From an uncultured Oscillospiraceae bacterium (lineage in GTDB: Bacteria > Bacillota > Clostridia > Oscillospirales > Oscillospiraceae), in assembly GCA_900758315.1 (NCBI GenBank), contig CAAERF010000440.1:1-13392 (forward strand): 13,392 nucleotides of DNA. The letters run 5' to 3'. Position 1 is the stretch's first letter; the number at the start of each line of letters is the position of its first letter. Shown here in pieces: positions 12,122 through 13,392 of the stretch. Below the pieces are notes generated by a model. That model ran no database searches, was not told the DNA's origin, and saw only the letters and a program-made list of their open reading frames with translations. Position numbers and translations under genes: made by a program.

Positions 12122-12625
12122 TCAGTACGGGCTGATGGGGATGGAGCCGTCGTCCTGGCCCTTTTCCACCGCCAGAATCTGAAGGGGATAGGAGTAGCTG
12201 TCGCTGACCTTGACCAGGACCCGGTCTCCGGCCTTGTGGCCCATCAGGGCCTTGCCTACCGGCGACTCCTTGCTGATCAGGCCGTGGAGAGAGTCCTGCC
12301 GCAGGGTGGTGACGATCTGAAACTGCTCGGTCTCGTCATCCTCCTCGAAGCGGACGGTGACCTTGTCAAACAGGCCGATCTCCTCCGCTCCGGAGTGGTC
12401 CTGGATTACCACAGCGGTCTTGATCATGTTCTCCAGGTAGCGGATGCGGCTCTCATTCTGGTTTTTCTCCCGCTTGGCCGCCTTATATTCAAAGTTTTCG
12501 CTCAGGTCCCCAAAGGCCCGGGCCTCCTTGACCGCCTCCAGCAGCTGGGGCCGGATGACGGTGCGGCGCCGGTGGAGCTCCTCCTGCATTTTTTCAATGT
12601 CCGTGCGGGTCAGTTCGTCGTGCAT
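12122..12625 (-). CDS. greA: Transcription elongation factor, GreA/GreB family
   Basis: Gre factors enter the RNA polymerase secondary channel and trigger cleavage of backtracked RNA. The 167-residue product has the N-terminal coiled coil (about 8-75) with the tip motif ARAFGDLSENFEY, where Asp40 and Glu43 are the acidic pair that positions the metal. A C-terminal FKBP-like domain follows, with SPVGKALMGHKAGDRV (121-136), a strong family signature. Length is close to the usual 158. The ATG is preceded by GGAGGAGG. The genome may hold another greA paralogue, so the symbol is by family. No clear terminator follows before the next gene. Confidence 0.9.
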   Translation of the reverse strand: MHDELTRTDIEKMQEELHRRRTVIRPQLLEAVKEARAFGDLSENFEYKAAKREKNQNESRIRYLENMIKTAVVIQDHSGAEEIGLFDKVTVRFEEDDETEQFQIVTTLRQDSLHGLISKESPVGKALMGHKAGDRVLVKVSDSYSYPLQILAVEKGQDDGSIPISPY

Positions 12626-12655
12626 GGTGCAGCCTCCTCCAAAAGGGTTTCTTTT

Positions 12656-12684
12656 ATTATAATCACAAAGAATCCAAAAGACAA
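12656..12684 (-). promoter_or_regulatory. greA promoter (sigma-A type)
   Basis: On the minus strand TTGTCT (12679-12684) and TATAAT (12656-12661) have a 17-bp spacer. The leader is about 30 nt. Confidence 0.75.
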
Positions 12685-12709
12685 CCGGGGTGTTTCCAGC
12701 ATTTAGAAA

Positions 12710-12738
12710 GGATAAAGAGGGAGAAATCAGTCAAAATA
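12710..12738 (+). promoter_or_regulatory. Possible forespore (sigma-F/sigma-G) promoter of sleB
   Basis: GGATA (12710-12714) and CAAAATA (12732-12738) are separated by 17 bp. They resemble the sigma-G consensus elements GMATR and CATNNTA. In Bacillus sleB is expressed in the forespore under sigma-G, so the match is in the expected place, but short motifs like these occur by chance. Confidence 0.35.
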
Positions 12739-12783
12739 ATGCCGTATTGATAGAAAGGTTGGCGAGAGAGCATGATACGGCAT
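12739..12783 (+). promoter_or_regulatory. Inverted repeat enclosing the sleB ribosome binding site and ATG
   Basis: ATGCCGTAT (12739-12747) and its perfect complement ATACGGCAT (12775-12783) enclose 27 nt that hold the purine-rich SD region and the sleB ATG (12772-12774). As RNA this would fold the start region into a 9-bp stem-loop; as DNA it could be an operator. Confidence 0.5.
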
Positions 12784-13392
12784 AAAAAACGGCTGTGTGC
12801 CCTGCTTTGCACATTCTTATTGATTTTTACACTGGTAATTCAGCTGGTCCAGCCCGCGTTGGCGGTCAGCTACCGGCAGGGAGACACAGGAAGCGCTGTG
12901 ACCACAATACAGACCAAACTGCGGCGTTGGGGCTACTTTGACGGCCCCGTGGACGGCATCTACGGCAGCGGAACCGCCGAAGCGGTCCGTTACTTTCAGC
13001 GGGCCAACGGCCTGACCCCGGATGGGGTGGCGGGCCCCGCAACCCTAAAGGCCCTGGGCATGGAGAATCAGAGCGGCAGCTCCGGCTCCTCCTCGGGCAG
13101 CTCCAACACCTCCAAAAGTGACGTGGCCCTGCTGGCCAAGGTGATCTCAGCGGAGGCCCGGGGAGAGCCCTACAACGGCCAGGTGGCGGTGGGCGCGGTG
13201 ATCCTCAACCGGATCGCGCACCCCTCCTTCCCCAATACCCTGGCAGGCGTGGTCTACGAGCCCGGCGCCTTCACCTGTATGGTGGACGGTCAGATTGACC
13301 AGCCGGTGGCATCCTCCGCCTACCAGGCGGCTCAGGACGCCCTCAACGGAGTGGACCCGTCCGGCGGCGCCATCTACTATTTTAACCCGGCC
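12772..13392 (+). CDS. sleB: Spore cortex-lytic enzyme SleB (partial, 3' end outside the window)
   Basis: SleB is made in the forespore, stored dormant in the spore and cleaves muramic-delta-lactam peptidoglycan during germination as a lytic transglycosylase. The visible 207 codons encode a signal peptide ending in ALA (about residue 31), a peptidoglycan-binding domain (about 34-95, with YRQGDTGSAVTTIQTKL and DGIYGSGTAEAVRYFQ), a Gly/Ser linker (100-115) and the start of the SleB catalytic domain (from about 117). The probable catalytic Glu is Glu128 in SAEARGE, followed by the diagnostic VGAVILNR and IYYFNPA. Only roughly 20-30 residues should be missing. The SD is weak (AAAGG is too far from the ATG, GAGAG nearer), and the start region lies within an inverted repeat. 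The partner gene ypeB, if present, would lie beyond the window. Confidence 0.93.
   Translation, partial: MIRHKKRLCALLCTFLLIFTLVIQLVQPALAVSYRQGDTGSAVTTIQTKLRRWGYFDGPVDGIYGSGTAEAVRYFQRANGLTPDGVAGPATLKALGMENQSGSSGSSSGSSNTSKSDVALLAKVISAEARGEPYNGQVAVGAVILNRIAHPSFPNTLAGVVYEPGAFTCMVDGQIDQPVASSAYQAAQDALNGVDPSGGAIYYFNPA

Overview
The window looks like chromosomal DNA of a GC-rich, spore-forming Clostridia bacterium, most likely an Oscillospiraceae relative of Flavonifractor, Intestinimonas or Lawsonibacter. I infer this from sigma-A type promoters, strong AGGAGG ribosome binding sites, CCA-encoding tRNA genes of Firmicutes type, a spore cortex-lytic enzyme (SleB) and the protein families present. Most of the window is ordinary housekeeping DNA. 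I see no phage, transposase or CRISPR.

Layout, left to right. 1-239: a palindrome-rich element holding the prfB terminator. 240-1687 (minus): prfB (release factor 2, without the programmed frameshift), with an unannotated 43-residue proline-rich ORF upstream. 1688-2222: a possible small RNA with a terminator, a second terminator, then the serA promoter and a structured 150-nt leader containing a short upstream ORF. 2223-4050 (plus): serA (serine biosynthesis) and a flavodoxin-fold NAD(P)H oxidoreductase. 4190-5650 (plus): a helix-turn-helix protein with a large unrecognised C-terminal region. 5754-6059 (minus): a tRNA operon in transcription order Met, Glu, Val, from a perfect consensus promoter. 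6208-7227 (plus): a KapD-like DEDDh exonuclease with a Cys-rich tail. 7228-7525: a cluster of seven or more hairpins bounded by an exact 24-bp repeat. 7526-8695 (minus): an orphan amino-acid-type substrate-binding lipoprotein. 8938-9306 (plus): a small DUF2500-like membrane protein. 9410-11386 (plus): seven tandem rubredoxin-like domains fused to an NADH:rubredoxin-type reductase. 11733-12625 (minus): a DUF6506-like protein and a GreA/GreB-family factor. 12772-end (plus): sleB, cut by the window edge.

The genes are mostly single transcription units with their own promoters and do not form one pathway. The most unusual items are (a) the hepta-rubredoxin/NADH reductase fusion, which looks like a self-contained electron relay, probably for oxygen or peroxide defence; (b) the serA leader, where two hairpins with different stems show almost the same 11-nt loop, followed by a coupled upstream ORF whose SD and start codon lie in competing hairpins; and (c) the hairpin cluster at 7241-7517. 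Functions rest on recognition of motifs by eye, without any database search.
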